Of a stretch of DNA of 64,000 nucleotides, positions 55,188 through 63,497 are shown piece by piece. Made by a program: the position numbers and the translations under genes. The DNA lies in the NCBI RefSeq assembly GCF_001269365.1, contig NZ_CXOM01000001.1:889352-953351 (forward strand), in the 5' to 3' direction. The DNA is from Limnohabitans sp. Rim11. Its GTDB lineage: Bacteria > Pseudomonadota > Gammaproteobacteria > Burkholderiales > Burkholderiaceae_C. The notes under the pieces were generated by a model. It was not told the origin of the DNA. It did not search any database and saw only the letters and a program-made list of their open reading frames with translations. Positions within the stretch are counted from its first letter, which is position 1. Each line of letters begins with the position of its first letter.

Positions 55188-55378
55188 TTTGGAACAGCGC
55201 CGCAGATTTTTGGGCTATGGGCGGCTATGGCATTTATGTGTGGGGCAGCTTTGGCGTCACGGCTTTGTGCATGGTCATTGAAGCGATGTGGGTCAAGCAT
55301 GCGCGGGGCCAAGCCCTTACCCAAGTTGTTCATGAATTGGAAGCCCAAGAGACGCAGGGCAAGGACTGGCAGACATGA
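55184..55378 (+). CDS. ccmD: heme exporter protein CcmD
   Basis: 64 residues, ATG overlapping the ccmC stop. One membrane helix preceded by the conserved MGGYGIYVWGSFGVTAL, with a charged cytoplasmic tail. A small accessory subunit needed for release of holo-CcmE. It overlaps ccmE by 4 bp. Confidence 0.92.
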   Translation: MIWNSAADFWAMGGYGIYVWGSFGVTALCMVIEAMWVKHARGQALTQVVHELEAQETQGKDWQT

Positions 55379-55827
55379 AACCTAGACACCAAAGATTTTT
55401 ATTGATTGCCCTGGGCGTGAGTGCCTTGGCCATTGCGGGCATGTTTGTTTTGAATGCATTTCAAAGCAATTTGGTTTTCTTTTTTACACCCACCCAAGTC
55501 TTCCAAGGTGAAGCCCCCAAGGAGCGCGCGTTTCGGGTGGGCGGTATGGTCAAAGAAGGTAGCTTGGTTAAAGATGGTGAGAACATTCTGTTTGTGGTGA
55601 CTGACTTTGCCCACGAGGTGCCTGTGAAGTACAAGGGCTTGTTGCCCGATTTGTTCAAAGAAGGCAAGGGTGTTGTGGCCCAAGGCAAATTGTCTGACAA
55701 CAAATTGTTTGCAGCCTCTGAAGTTTTGGCCAAGCACGACGAAAATTACATGCCTCCAGAAGCGCAACATGCTTTGGACCAAGCTGCTGCAGCCAAGGCC
55801 GCTCAATCAGTTAAGCCGGGCAATTGA
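55375..55827 (+). CDS. ccmE: periplasmic heme chaperone CcmE
   Basis: 150 residues: N-terminal membrane anchor (about 8-28), OB-fold domain (FRVGGMVKEGSLV ... VKYKGLLPDLFKEGKGVVAQG) and the heme-binding motif HDENY with covalent ligand His121 and Tyr125. The His variant, not the Cys variant of some delta-proteobacteria and archaea. Confidence 0.96.
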   Translation: MKPRHQRFLLIALGVSALAIAGMFVLNAFQSNLVFFFTPTQVFQGEAPKERAFRVGGMVKEGSLVKDGENILFVVTDFAHEVPVKYKGLLPDLFKEGKGVVAQGKLSDNKLFAASEVLAKHDENYMPPEAQHALDQAAAAKAAQSVKPGN

Positions 55828-55896
55828 CAAGCCGCATGACCTACCTTCATGACCGGCCCTACGGCTTGCACCCCACACATCAGAAAAGAGTTTTGA

Positions 55897-57822
55897 ATGA
55901 TTGTTGAATTTGGTCACTTTGCTTTGATCCTTGCCGCTTGTGTGGCGCTGATTCAAGGTGTCTTACCGCTTGCCGGCACTGTGAATGATCATCAGCGTTG
56001 GCAAGCGTTGGCCAGACCCACGGCCATCGTTCAGTTTTTGCTCATCGCCTTTTCGTTTGCTGTGTTGGCCAATGCTGCAATGTCCGATGACTTCTCCATC
56101 AAATACGTTGCCCAACACTCCAACTCCTTGTTGCCATCGCAGTACAAGTTTGCGTCTGTTTGGGGCGGACACGAAGGTTCTTTGTTGCTTTGGGTTCTGA
56201 TGCTGTCGGGTTGGACAGTCGCTGTTGCGCTGTTCTCACGCACCTTGCCTTTGGCCATGGTGGCGCGCGTCATTGGCATTTTGGGTTTGGTGTCAACGGG
56301 CTTCTTGTTGTTCATCTTGATCACCTCCAGTCCTTTCGAGCGCTTGTTGCCAGCCCCGCCTGATGGTCGTGATTTAAATCCATTGTTGCAAGACCCTGGA
56401 TTGGTCATTCACCCGCCCATGTTGTACATGGGCTATGTGGGCTTTTCTGTGGCGTTTGCATTCTCGGTTGCTGCCTTGCTGTCGGGCCGCTTAGATGCGG
56501 CTTGGGCGCGTTGGTCACGTCCATGGACGGTGGTGGCTTGGGTCTTCATGACAGCCGGTATCGCTTTGGGATCTTGGTGGGCTTATTACGAATTGGGTTG
56601 GGGCGGATGGTGGTTTTGGGACCCCGTCGAAAACGCATCACTCATGCCATGGTTGTTTGGCACGGCCTTGATTCATGCCTTAATGGTGACCGACAAGCGC
56701 GGTGGTTTTAAGGCTTGGTCGGTGTTGTTGGCCATTGGTGCCTTCTCTTTGTCGTTGTTGGGCACGTTCTTGGTTCGCTCTGGCGTGCTGACTTCGGTTC
56801 ATGCTTTTGCATCCGACCCCAAGCGCGGCGTGTTCATTTTGATTTTCTTGGCCTTGGTGGTGGGCATTTCCCTTACCTTGTTTGCATGGCGCGCGCCCAA
56901 GGCTACATTGGGCGGCAAGATTGGCTTGGTGTCTCGTGAGTCGATGTTGTTGGTCAACAGTGTCTTGTTGGTCGTGGCAACTGGCGCGGTCTTGTTGGGT
57001 ACGGTTTATCCACTCATTGTGGATGCTCTGAATTTGGGCAAGCTCTCGGTGGGCGCACCTTATTTCAATGCCGTGTTTGTACCGCTCATGGTGCCGGTGG
57101 TTTTCTTAATGGTGCCCGGCGGCATTGCACACTGGCGTGAAGCGCGTTGGAAAGAATTGGGCACCGCCATGCGAGTGCCTGCCGCTACAGCCATTCTGGC
57201 GGGCGCATCCGTTTGGGCTTTCACTGAGCGTGGTACTTGGTTAACCGGCATGGGTTTGGCATTGGCCACTTGGGTGCTGGTTGGTTTGATCATGCAAATT
57301 GTGGCAAGGCTTAAAAAGCCCGGACGCATTGCGCCTTCATTCTGGGGCATGCACCTGGCTCACTTGGGTATTGCGGTGGTGGTGGTGGGCGTCACCATGG
57401 TCAAGGGCTATGAGGTGGAGCGTGATGTTCGAATGGGCATTAACGACACTGTCAGCATTGAGAACTACACCTTTGAGCTGGTGGGCGTGTCCGAAGTGAA
57501 TGGCCCCAACTACAAAGCCATTCGGGGTGAGGTTAACGTTAGCAAAGACGGCAAACCCTTGGAAGTGTTGTTCCCTGAAAAACGCAAGTACTTTTCTTCG
57601 GCCATGCCCATGACAGAGGCATCCATTGACTCTGGACTGTTCCGCGATTTGTATGTTTCATTGGGCGAAGCCATTCAGGGCGACAAGCCTCAGTGGAGCG
57701 TGCGTGTTTTCTATAAACCGTTTGTGTCTTGGCTTTGGTACGGCGCCATTCTGATGGTCTTGGGTGGCTTGCTGGCTGTCAGTGATCGACGTTATCGCAA
57801 GTCTGCTGACAGTGCGGCCTAA
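55897..57822 (+). CDS. ccmF: cytochrome c heme lyase subunit CcmF
   Basis: 641 residues with about 15 membrane helices. WWD motif WGGWWFWDPVENASLMPW, and conserved SVWGGHEGSLLLWVL. With CcmH and CcmI it attaches heme to apocytochrome c. A 69-bp gap separates it from ccmE. Confidence 0.97.
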   Translation: MIVEFGHFALILAACVALIQGVLPLAGTVNDHQRWQALARPTAIVQFLLIAFSFAVLANAAMSDDFSIKYVAQHSNSLLPSQYKFASVWGGHEGSLLLWVLMLSGWTVAVALFSRTLPLAMVARVIGILGLVSTGFLLFILITSSPFERLLPAPPDGRDLNPLLQDPGLVIHPPMLYMGYVGFSVAFAFSVAALLSGRLDAAWARWSRPWTVVAWVFMTAGIALGSWWAYYELGWGGWWFWDPVENASLMPWLFGTALIHALMVTDKRGGFKAWSVLLAIGAFSLSLLGTFLVRSGVLTSVHAFASDPKRGVFILIFLALVVGISLTLFAWRAPKATLGGKIGLVSRESMLLVNSVLLVVATGAVLLGTVYPLIVDALNLGKLSVGAPYFNAVFVPLMVPVVFLMVPGGIAHWREARWKELGTAMRVPAATAILAGASVWAFTERGTWLTGMGLALATWVLVGLIMQIVARLKKPGRIAPSFWGMHLAHLGIAVVVVGVTMVKGYEVERDVRMGINDTVSIENYTFELVGVSEVNGPNYKAIRGEVNVSKDGKPLEVLFPEKRKYFSSAMPMTEASIDSGLFRDLYVSLGEAIQGDKPQWSVRVFYKPFVSWLWYGAILMVLGGLLAVSDRRYRKSADSAA

Positions 57823-57840
57823 GCGTTTCAGGAATTTCAA

Positions 57841-58428
57841 GTGAAAAAGTTTTTAATTCCATTGGCCTTGTTTGTAGGCTTGTTAGTATTTTTGGCGGTT
57901 GGTTTGAATCGCGATCCCAAGGAAATTCCTTCCCCCTTGGTAGGCAAGCCAGCACCTGAATTCTCTTTGAATACATTGGATGCCAAAGCGCCACCGTTTG
58001 GTCCTCAAGACATGAAGGGCAAAGTGTGGATGCTCAATGTGTGGGCTACCTGGTGTGTGTCATGCCGTGAAGAACACCCAGTGTTGGTGGCTTTTTCTAA
58101 AGCCAATCAGTTGCCTATCGTCGGACTGAGTTACAAAGAAGTTCAGCCACAAGATGAACCTGCAGGCCGCAAGTTCACACCTGAAGAGAAATTGAAGTTG
58201 GCCAGAGAGCGCAGTGAAATTTGGCTCAAGCGTCATGGCAACCCTTATGTGTTGTCGGTTCTGGATTTGGATGGTCGTGTGGGCATTGACTATGGTGTCT
58301 ACGGTGTGCCTGAAACCTATGTCATCGACAAAGAAGGTGTGATTCGATACAAGCGAGTGGGTGTGGTCACGCCAGAGCTTTTGCAGACCACCATTTTGCC
58401 TTTGGTTCAAAAACTCAACGCGTCTTAA
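57841..58428 (+). CDS. ccmG: thiol:disulfide interchange protein CcmG/DsbE
   Basis: 195 residues, GTG start. N-terminal membrane anchor and a periplasmic thioredoxin-like domain with active site WCVSC (Cys72, Cys75) and the GVYGVPETYVID cis-Pro loop. It keeps apocytochrome CXXCH thiols reduced. Confidence 0.95.
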   Translation: MKKFLIPLALFVGLLVFLAVGLNRDPKEIPSPLVGKPAPEFSLNTLDAKAPPFGPQDMKGKVWMLNVWATWCVSCREEHPVLVAFSKANQLPIVGLSYKEVQPQDEPAGRKFTPEEKLKLARERSEIWLKRHGNPYVLSVLDLDGRVGIDYGVYGVPETYVIDKEGVIRYKRVGVVTPELLQTTILPLVQKLNAS

Positions 58429-58446
58429 GGCCCCTTGAAAGAATTC

Positions 58447-58938
58447 ATGAAACTCACATTGCAATGCTTCAAATGGACGGGTGCGTTGGCCTTTGTCTTG
58501 CTGTCATTTTTAGGAACTGTTCATGCCAAAGAAGCTGCGCTCTTGGCAGAAGATCCAGTGGTTGAAAAACGCTTGGTTCACATTTCGGAAGAGTTGCGTT
58601 GCTTGGTTTGCCAGAATGAATCATTGGCTTCATCGCGTGCCGAGTTGGCCAATGATTTGCGCGAGGAAGTTCGCAAACTGATTAAACAAGACAAGAGTGA
58701 CACGCAAATCAAAGATTACTTGGTGGCCCGTTACGGCGATTTTGTTTTGTACAAGCCCGAAGTCAAACCACTCACTTGGATCTTGTGGTTTGGGCCCTTC
58801 TTGTTGTTGGCACTAGGTGTGATTGGCATGGCCCTTTACCTCAGACAAAGACAATCTGAGCAAACTGCACCATCTTCACTGAGCGATGCAGATCGACTGA
58901 AGGTTCAAGCCTTGTTGAAGTCTGGAGATAAGTCATGA
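58447..58938 (+). CDS. ccmH: cytochrome c maturation protein CcmH
   Basis: 163 residues from the ATG at 58447; a TTG at 58435 is the alternative. Signal peptide, the LRCLVCQN redox motif, a three-helix domain and one C-terminal membrane helix (about 118-140). This is the short CcmH; the TPR part is the separate CcmI that follows with a 4-bp overlap. Confidence 0.95.
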   Translation: MKLTLQCFKWTGALAFVLLSFLGTVHAKEAALLAEDPVVEKRLVHISEELRCLVCQNESLASSRAELANDLREEVRKLIKQDKSDTQIKDYLVARYGDFVLYKPEVKPLTWILWFGPFLLLALGVIGMALYLRQRQSEQTAPSSLSDADRLKVQALLKSGDKS

Positions 58939-60173
58939 GCCCCAATACCTTGTTTGTCATATTGGCGCTTGCCCTGGTTGTGTGCGTGGCGGCCATTATT
59001 TTGTGGGTCTTGTTGCGCCAACGTGCTGTACCTACTTCGGCCAGTCAGGCCAAGGCCAATGCCAGCGTTTACAGGGCTCAAATTTTGGACCTGGACCGCG
59101 AACATGAAAGCGGCCACATCAGCGATGAAGAATGGCAGATGTCGCGCGATGAGTTGAGCTTGCGTTTGCTAGAAGACACCACTGCGGTGGATGACCCTGT
59201 TGCTAAAAAAGAAAAACCAGCCGTTTGGACGGCCGCAGTGTTGGCCATTGCGTTGCCAGTGTCTGCCATGGGTTTGTACATGTGGGTAGGCGAGCCTGCA
59301 GCACTCAATCCTTTGGCTCTTAAATCGGAAGACAAAGCGGGCCCGCAAGAGTTGGCCAAAATGGCCGAGATGTTGGCCCAAAAACTAGAAGAGAAGCCTG
59401 AAAATTTGCAGGGCTGGGTTATGTTGGCGCGCACCTATCGCACCTTGGAGCAGTTCGATCCTTCTTTGAAGGCCTACGACCGTGCTTTGAAACTAACCGC
59501 TGACGACGACCTTCGAATTGAGCGCGTAGAAGTTCTGGCCATGCAACGTCAGGGCAACTTTGAAGGCGAGCCGTGGGACGTAATTCTGGACATTCTGCAA
59601 AGAGATCCGCAACACTATGCAGCGCTTTTGATGGCTGGCAGTGCGTCTTATGCTCACGAGAAATATGCCGATGCTTTGAACTATTGGCAGAAGGCTCGCA
59701 AGCCGCTAACGGCAGACAACCCCGATGTACCTAGCTTGGACGATGCCATTGCTTCTGTCGAGCTTAAGTTGGGCATTCCTCCTAAACCAGCTTCTGCTGC
59801 TTTGAAGGCCTCACCTGCTGCTGGTTCGGGCAGCAGTGTGTCTGGCAAGGTCAGTTTGGCTGCTGCCCTTAAAGGCAAAACCAGTCCTACGGATGTGGTG
59901 TTTGTCTATGCAACGCCTGCCAACGGTGAGCGCATGCCATTGGCCATTTATAAAACCACGGTGGCTAACTTGCCCTTGAGTTTTACTTTGGATGACAGCA
60001 CCGCCATGTCGCCAGATCGCAAGCTGTCGGGTGCGGGCGAAGTGTTTGTGAAAGTGCGCGTTTCTAAATCTGGCAACGCGATGCCGCAGTCTGGCGACTT
60101 GATGGGCAGCTTGGGGCCTGTGAAGGTCGGGTCTAAAGACCTGCAGTTGGAAATTAAGGATCAGGTGCCTTGA
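58935..60173 (+). CDS. ccmI: cytochrome c maturation TPR protein CcmI
   Basis: 412 residues: two N-terminal membrane helices (about 5-25 and 95-115) with the intervening loop AQILDLDREHESGHISDEEWQMSRDELSLRLL typical of CcmI, a TPR region (GWVMLARTYRTLEQFDPSLKAYDRALKL) and a C-terminal domain that presents apocytochrome c. It ends the ccm operon. Confidence 0.94.
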   Translation: MSPNTLFVILALALVVCVAAIILWVLLRQRAVPTSASQAKANASVYRAQILDLDREHESGHISDEEWQMSRDELSLRLLEDTTAVDDPVAKKEKPAVWTAAVLAIALPVSAMGLYMWVGEPAALNPLALKSEDKAGPQELAKMAEMLAQKLEEKPENLQGWVMLARTYRTLEQFDPSLKAYDRALKLTADDDLRIERVEVLAMQRQGNFEGEPWDVILDILQRDPQHYAALLMAGSASYAHEKYADALNYWQKARKPLTADNPDVPSLDDAIASVELKLGIPPKPASAALKASPAAGSGSSVSGKVSLAAALKGKTSPTDVVFVYATPANGERMPLAIYKTTVANLPLSFTLDDSTAMSPDRKLSGAGEVFVKVRVSKSGNAMPQSGDLMGSLGPVKVGSKDLQLEIKDQVP

Positions 60174-60191
60174 GCTAAAGTTTGTAGCTCA
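60171..60191 (+). terminator. hairpin at the end of ccmI, possible weak terminator
   Basis: TGAGCTA-aagtttg-TAGCTCA, a perfect 7-bp stem that begins at the ccmI stop codon. No T-run follows, so it may instead protect the mRNA end. Confidence 0.35.
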
Positions 60192-60362
60192 GCGTCAGTC
60201 CCTTGAAATCAACGGCAATAACAAATACCAAAGCTAAGAAAATACCAACTTCTTTACGAAACGCAACCGCTGGGTCGTCCTTGAACTTGCTGAATTAATT
60301 CAAATTCAGCGCAATAAAAAGCAATAAAAATAGCTGCCTGTGCAGAGAAAATGCCTCACTTT
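60175..60362 (-). pseudogene. relic ORF with hydrophobic segments, one internal stop
   Basis: Read on the minus strand, one frame gives SEAFSLHRQLFLLLFIALNLN, a TAA, then FSKFKDDPAVAFRKEVGIFL, ALVFVIAVDFKGLTLSYKL and a TAG next to the ccmI stop. The two hydrophobic stretches and the continuity across a single stop suggest a decayed membrane-protein gene. The family is not recognised. Confidence 0.3.
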
Positions 60363-60578
60363 ACGTTGACAGAGAGCATTTGCGCGACAGAAAGAGAGCC
60401 GCTTAGCCCGCGGCGTATCAACCCATCTGGATAATTAGTTAACCAGTCACCAGTTTTCCATGAGTTCCCCACCGCACATACTTGCATAGCCTACTGAACA
60501 AGCAAGATGCTCATTGGAATAATGAGAAACCCGTAAGAAATTTTGAATCAATTAAGTTTCATAAATAGCTCACGCTGA
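60363..60578. other. non-coding stretch between relic ORF and insertion sequence
   Basis: No convincing gene on either strand, and no RNA gene recognised. It is likely scar sequence at the border of core and accessory DNA. Confidence 0.4.
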
Positions 60579-60625
60579 CCTGCCCCCTTGAGACGTACCA
60601 TTGATTAAGAAGTAGTCCGGTTTTG
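60579..60625. repeat. possible end fragment of a second insertion sequence
   Basis: TGACCTGCCCCCTTGAGACG followed by an AGTAGTCC stretch looks like the terminal sequence of an IS3-type element. It directly abuts the left inverted repeat of the complete IS at 60626. No transposase accompanies it. Based on appearance only. Confidence 0.3.
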
Positions 60626-60644
60626 TGACCCTGACCCAGTTTCC

Positions 60645-61484
60645 TTACCACTCAGAAGTTAGTAAATCCGGCTCCTTGTTGTTCTGAAGACAGGGTTTTG
60701 ATCCGTTCTTCAGAGCGAACTCTTTTGGTGTTTGCCAGTCTAGCGCACTGTGAGGTCTCTCCTCGTTATAGAAGCCCCGCCATGCCTCAATTTTATTCCT
60801 GGCATCTTGCAAGCTCATAAACCAATGTTCGTTCAAACATTCTTGGCGTAGCCTGCCATTGAAGCTTTCCACCATTGCATTGTCCGTTGGCTTGCCTGGT
60901 CTGCTGAAGTCCAGTTCAACACCTCTTTCATAAGCCCATTTGTCCATCACCTTGCTGATGAACTCGCTGCCATTATCGGTTTTGATTGTCATAGGTTTGC
61001 CTCTGGCCGCCACGATGTTGTTCAGAACCCGAACGACATCTTCGCCTTTTAAACTTTGGTCAACATGTATATCCAGACTTTCTCGGGTGTAGCAGTCAAC
61101 CACTGTGAGCATTCGCAGCTTGCGCCCGTCAAACAAGTTATCTGCAACAAAGTCCATGCTCCAGATTTGGTTGATGTGCAACGCCAACTTCTTCGGTTGT
61201 CTGAGCTGAGCTGCTTTGTTGCGCTTTGGACGCTTTTGCCGCAATGACCAACCCTGCTCCCGGTACAGCCTATAAACGCGCTTATGGTTGTCTCTAAAGC
61301 CTTCACGCCTGAGCATGACATGAACTCGCCTATAGCCGTAATGGACGCGAGTCTGCGTAATCTCTTTCATTCGCATGACCAAAGCAGAGTTGTCGCGAGC
61401 ATTGGATTTGTATAAATACACAACCCGGCTGAGCTTGATCACAGCACAAGCCTTCCGCATGCTGGCACCAAACCTCTCCATCAA
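60645..61484 (-). CDS. IS3-family transposase OrfB (DDE integrase domain)
   Basis: 279 residues from its first ATG, but the frame is open upstream to the frameshift site (KALKPSRKRELATELMERFG), so the working product is the OrfAB fusion. HTH_21-type region ITQTRVHYGYRRVHVML, then the catalytic triad: Asp in WSMDFVAD, Asp in IKTDNGSEF and Glu in NAMVESFNGRLRQECLN. No stop or frameshift inside, so it may be active. Confidence 0.92.
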   Translation of the reverse strand: MMERFGASMRKACAVIKLSRVVYLYKSNARDNSALVMRMKEITQTRVHYGYRRVHVMLRREGFRDNHKRVYRLYREQGWSLRQKRPKRNKAAQLRQPKKLALHINQIWSMDFVADNLFDGRKLRMLTVVDCYTRESLDIHVDQSLKGEDVVRVLNNIVAARGKPMTIKTDNGSEFISKVMDKWAYERGVELDFSRPGKPTDNAMVESFNGRLRQECLNEHWFMSLQDARNKIEAWRGFYNEERPHSALDWQTPKEFALKNGSKPCLQNNKEPDLLTSEW

Positions 61485-61516
61485 TTCGGTGGCCAGCTCA
61501 CGCTTGCGTGAAGGCT

Positions 61517-61783
61517 TTAGAGCTTTTTTGACAAGACGTCCTGCAGCATGGCTTTGTCCAGGCTAAGGTCAGCAACGATACGCTTGAGTTTGCTGTTCTC
61601 CTCCTCCAGCTGCTTAAGTTTCCTGAGCTCTGAAGGCCCCAAGCCACCATACTTTTGACGCCACTTGTAAAAAGTGGCATCGCTAATGCCCATCTTGCGG
61701 CAAATCTCGTCAATCCTGGTGCCAGTCTCTGCCTGCTTAAGTGCAAAGGCAATTTGCTCGTCCGTAAATCTGCTCTTTTTCAC
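61517..61783 (-). CDS. IS3-family transposase OrfA with -1 frameshift site
   Basis: 88 residues. HTH DNA-binding domain (FTDEQIAFALKQAETGTRIDEICRKMGISDATFYKWRQK) and a leucine zipper (LRKLKQLEEENSKLKRIVADLSLDKAMLQDVL). The slippery heptamer A-AAA-AAG (complement of 61523-61529) lies just before the stop, in the right phase for a -1 shift into orfB. Confidence 0.92.
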   Translation of the reverse strand: MKKSRFTDEQIAFALKQAETGTRIDEICRKMGISDATFYKWRQKYGGLGPSELRKLKQLEEENSKLKRIVADLSLDKAMLQDVLSKKL

Positions 61784-61877
61784 GGCATGTCCCCTTTTTC
61801 AATAGGTGAAATATCATGCCGGATTTTTATACTTTTAAATGGTTAGGTTTTTCGGGTCAGGGTCAAACGATCGGTAA

Positions 61878-62012
61878 CTTAAACATACCGGCGGTACTGG
61901 AATACAGGGTCAAGACCACAAACCTAAACCGAGGGGCCGTGTTGATGTTGATGTTTATTTTGATTTTAGTATTTCTGTAGACAATCAGAAATTTGACGAC
62001 TATATTGAATGA
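61878..62012 (+). pseudogene. possible 3' remnant of a gene cut by the insertion sequence
   Basis: 44 open codons without a good start codon: LKHTGGTGIQGQDHKPKPRG, then RVDVDVYFDFSISVDNQKFDDYIE and TGA at 62010. The composition looks protein-like (alternating beta pattern). It begins 12 bp after the IS end, just after an in-frame TAA. Unrecognised. Confidence 0.25.
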
Positions 62013-62035
62013 ATCATGATTTGTCTAGGGGTCTT

Positions 62036-63259
62036 ATGATGCGACGTATTTTTCTAATCTTTTCGACTTTGTTCATCATTAATTTGCTTGCCGCTTGCGG
62101 TGGCTCTTCAGGTTCCACCACTTACCCTGCGACCTTGACGTCGACTTTTGGAACCCCAACACCAACTAGCGATGGATTCACTGTACAGATCACAAACTAT
62201 GACGCTACCTATACATATTCTGGCACTGCGACAGCATCAGGAACAGTAACAGTTAGTGGTAGTGGTCTTGTAACAGTCACTGGCATAGCCCCAAATACAA
62301 GTTCAACGGCAACAATCACAACTAGCAAAGTTCAAGCGTCTGATGGGTCGGCAACAGTCTCAGCAACTTCACTGCGACGTCTTCTTGCTTTTGTTTCCAA
62401 CTATCTGTCAGACACCATTTCTGTATTAAATCCTTTGACTGGTTCGGTCGAATCAACAATTGCGATAGGGGTTTCTGCCCCTGTCGGACTAGTTGCATCA
62501 CGTGTAGGAACTAAGATTTATGTTGCTAATGCCACTGGTAACTCTGTAAGTGTGATCGATACTGCGATTAACTCAGTAGTGTCGACAATTATCGTTGGTT
62601 CTAGTCCAAGAAAATTAGCGATTTCTCTTGATGGAAGTAAGGTCTTCGCCGCTAACTTTTCGAGTAACACTGTCTCAATCATTGATACTGCAACCAATTC
62701 AGTTGTGTCAACAATTACGGTTGGAAATTCTCCATTTGGAGTTGCTTCATCACCCGATGGAAGTACTGGCTACGTTGCCAACTCCTCAGATAATACTGTC
62801 TCAGTCATTGATGCAACTACCAATTCAGTCGTTCGTACAATTACGGTTGGAAATTCTCCATATGGAGTTGCGACTTCACCGAATGGCAGTAAGGTCTACG
62901 TTACCAACTTAGCAGATGGCACTATTTCTATAATAAATACTGCTAATAACATTGTTGAATCTACAATTACAGTTGGAAATTTCCCTTTTGAAATAGCACT
63001 TTCACCCGATGGAAACAAAATCTATGTTGCCAACTACGGGGCTGTTTTAGTATTGAATGCTGCGACTAATACAGTCGCTTCAACAATTATGGTTGGAGCA
63101 GACCCAATAGGCGTTGCGGTTTCACCTGATGGAACTATGGTCTACGTAACAAACCGTGGAGATGGTACTGTTTCGTTGATAGATACTAGGACTAATACAG
63201 TCGTGTCAACAACTACAGTAGGAACTACTCCAGAAGGAGTGACGTTCAATTCCAGATGA
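62036..63259 (+). CDS. lipoprotein with Ig-like domain and seven-bladed YVTN beta-propeller
   Basis: 407 residues from the ATG at 62036; an ATG at 62009 would put nine polar residues before the signal. Lipoprotein signal ending LLAAC-GG. Residues ~28-115 resemble the bacterial Ig/FnIII-like domain FTVQITNYDATYTYSG...GLVTVTGIAP. Then seven YVTN-type repeats of about 42 residues, e.g. VYVTNLADGTISIINTANN. A complete seven-bladed propeller exposed at the outer membrane or periplasm is inferred. The gene is AT-rich and lies between insertion sequences, suggesting acquisition by transfer. Function unknown. Confidence 0.8.
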   Translation: MMRRIFLIFSTLFIINLLAACGGSSGSTTYPATLTSTFGTPTPTSDGFTVQITNYDATYTYSGTATASGTVTVSGSGLVTVTGIAPNTSSTATITTSKVQASDGSATVSATSLRRLLAFVSNYLSDTISVLNPLTGSVESTIAIGVSAPVGLVASRVGTKIYVANATGNSVSVIDTAINSVVSTIIVGSSPRKLAISLDGSKVFAANFSSNTVSIIDTATNSVVSTITVGNSPFGVASSPDGSTGYVANSSDNTVSVIDATTNSVVRTITVGNSPYGVATSPNGSKVYVTNLADGTISIINTANNIVESTITVGNFPFEIALSPDGNKIYVANYGAVLVLNAATNTVASTIMVGADPIGVAVSPDGTMVYVTNRGDGTVSLIDTRTNTVVSTTTVGTTPEGVTFNSR

Positions 63260-63264
63260 GGCTA

Positions 63265-63291
63265 TGCCAACTCTCACAATCAGAGTTGGCA
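63265..63291 (+). terminator. hairpin after the propeller lipoprotein gene
   Basis: TGCCAACTCT-cacaatc-AGAGTTGGCA, a perfect 10-bp stem starting 5 bp after the stop codon. There is no T-run, so it may be a Rho-assisted or RNA-stabilising 3' hairpin. Confidence 0.45.
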
Positions 63292-63314
63292 CCATCCACA
63301 TCTCAGAAAAAGAA

Positions 63315-63497
63315 TCAAGCCAACTTGAAAGTAGCCATAGTTGTCGTCAACTTGCTGTAGTGCCGCTCAATCATTGCCGCTGAATTTCCCATCTGCTTGC
63401 TGGGCGTGTGTATGTCAGTGCCCCCGCGCAAGAGTTCAAAAGTAGCGTAGGTATGCCGTAGGATTTACAGCGTTATGTTCTGCCCATCCTCGTTCTT
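63315..63497 (-). pseudogene. C-terminal relic of a tyrosine recombinase (phage-type integrase)
   Basis: On the minus strand the frame ending TGA at 63315-63317 encodes LRHTYATFELLRGGTDIHTP, then SKQMGNSAAMIERHYSKLTTTMATFKLA. These are the integrase C-terminal motifs with Arg-His (LRHTYAT) and the catalytic Tyr (ERHYSKL). A TAA interrupts it just before LRHT (after GQNITL). The upstream part is lost where the next insertion sequence begins. Confidence 0.7.

Larger units (their letters stand above)
60626..61865 (-). mobile_element. complete IS3-family insertion sequence (IS407-like)
   Basis: 1240 bp bounded by imperfect inverted repeats beginning TGACCCTGACCC (60626-60637 and complement 61854-61865), with TG...CA ends. 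It holds orfA and orfB in -1 frame relation. The bases flanking the ends (TTTG left, AACG right) are not a direct repeat, so there is no visible target duplication. Confidence 0.85.

Noticed and set aside
62452..63240. Periodic ~126-bp DNA repeats that could suggest a repeat array
   Set aside because: They encode the YVTN propeller blades in one open frame; no spacer-repeat structure of a CRISPR type exists here or elsewhere in the window.
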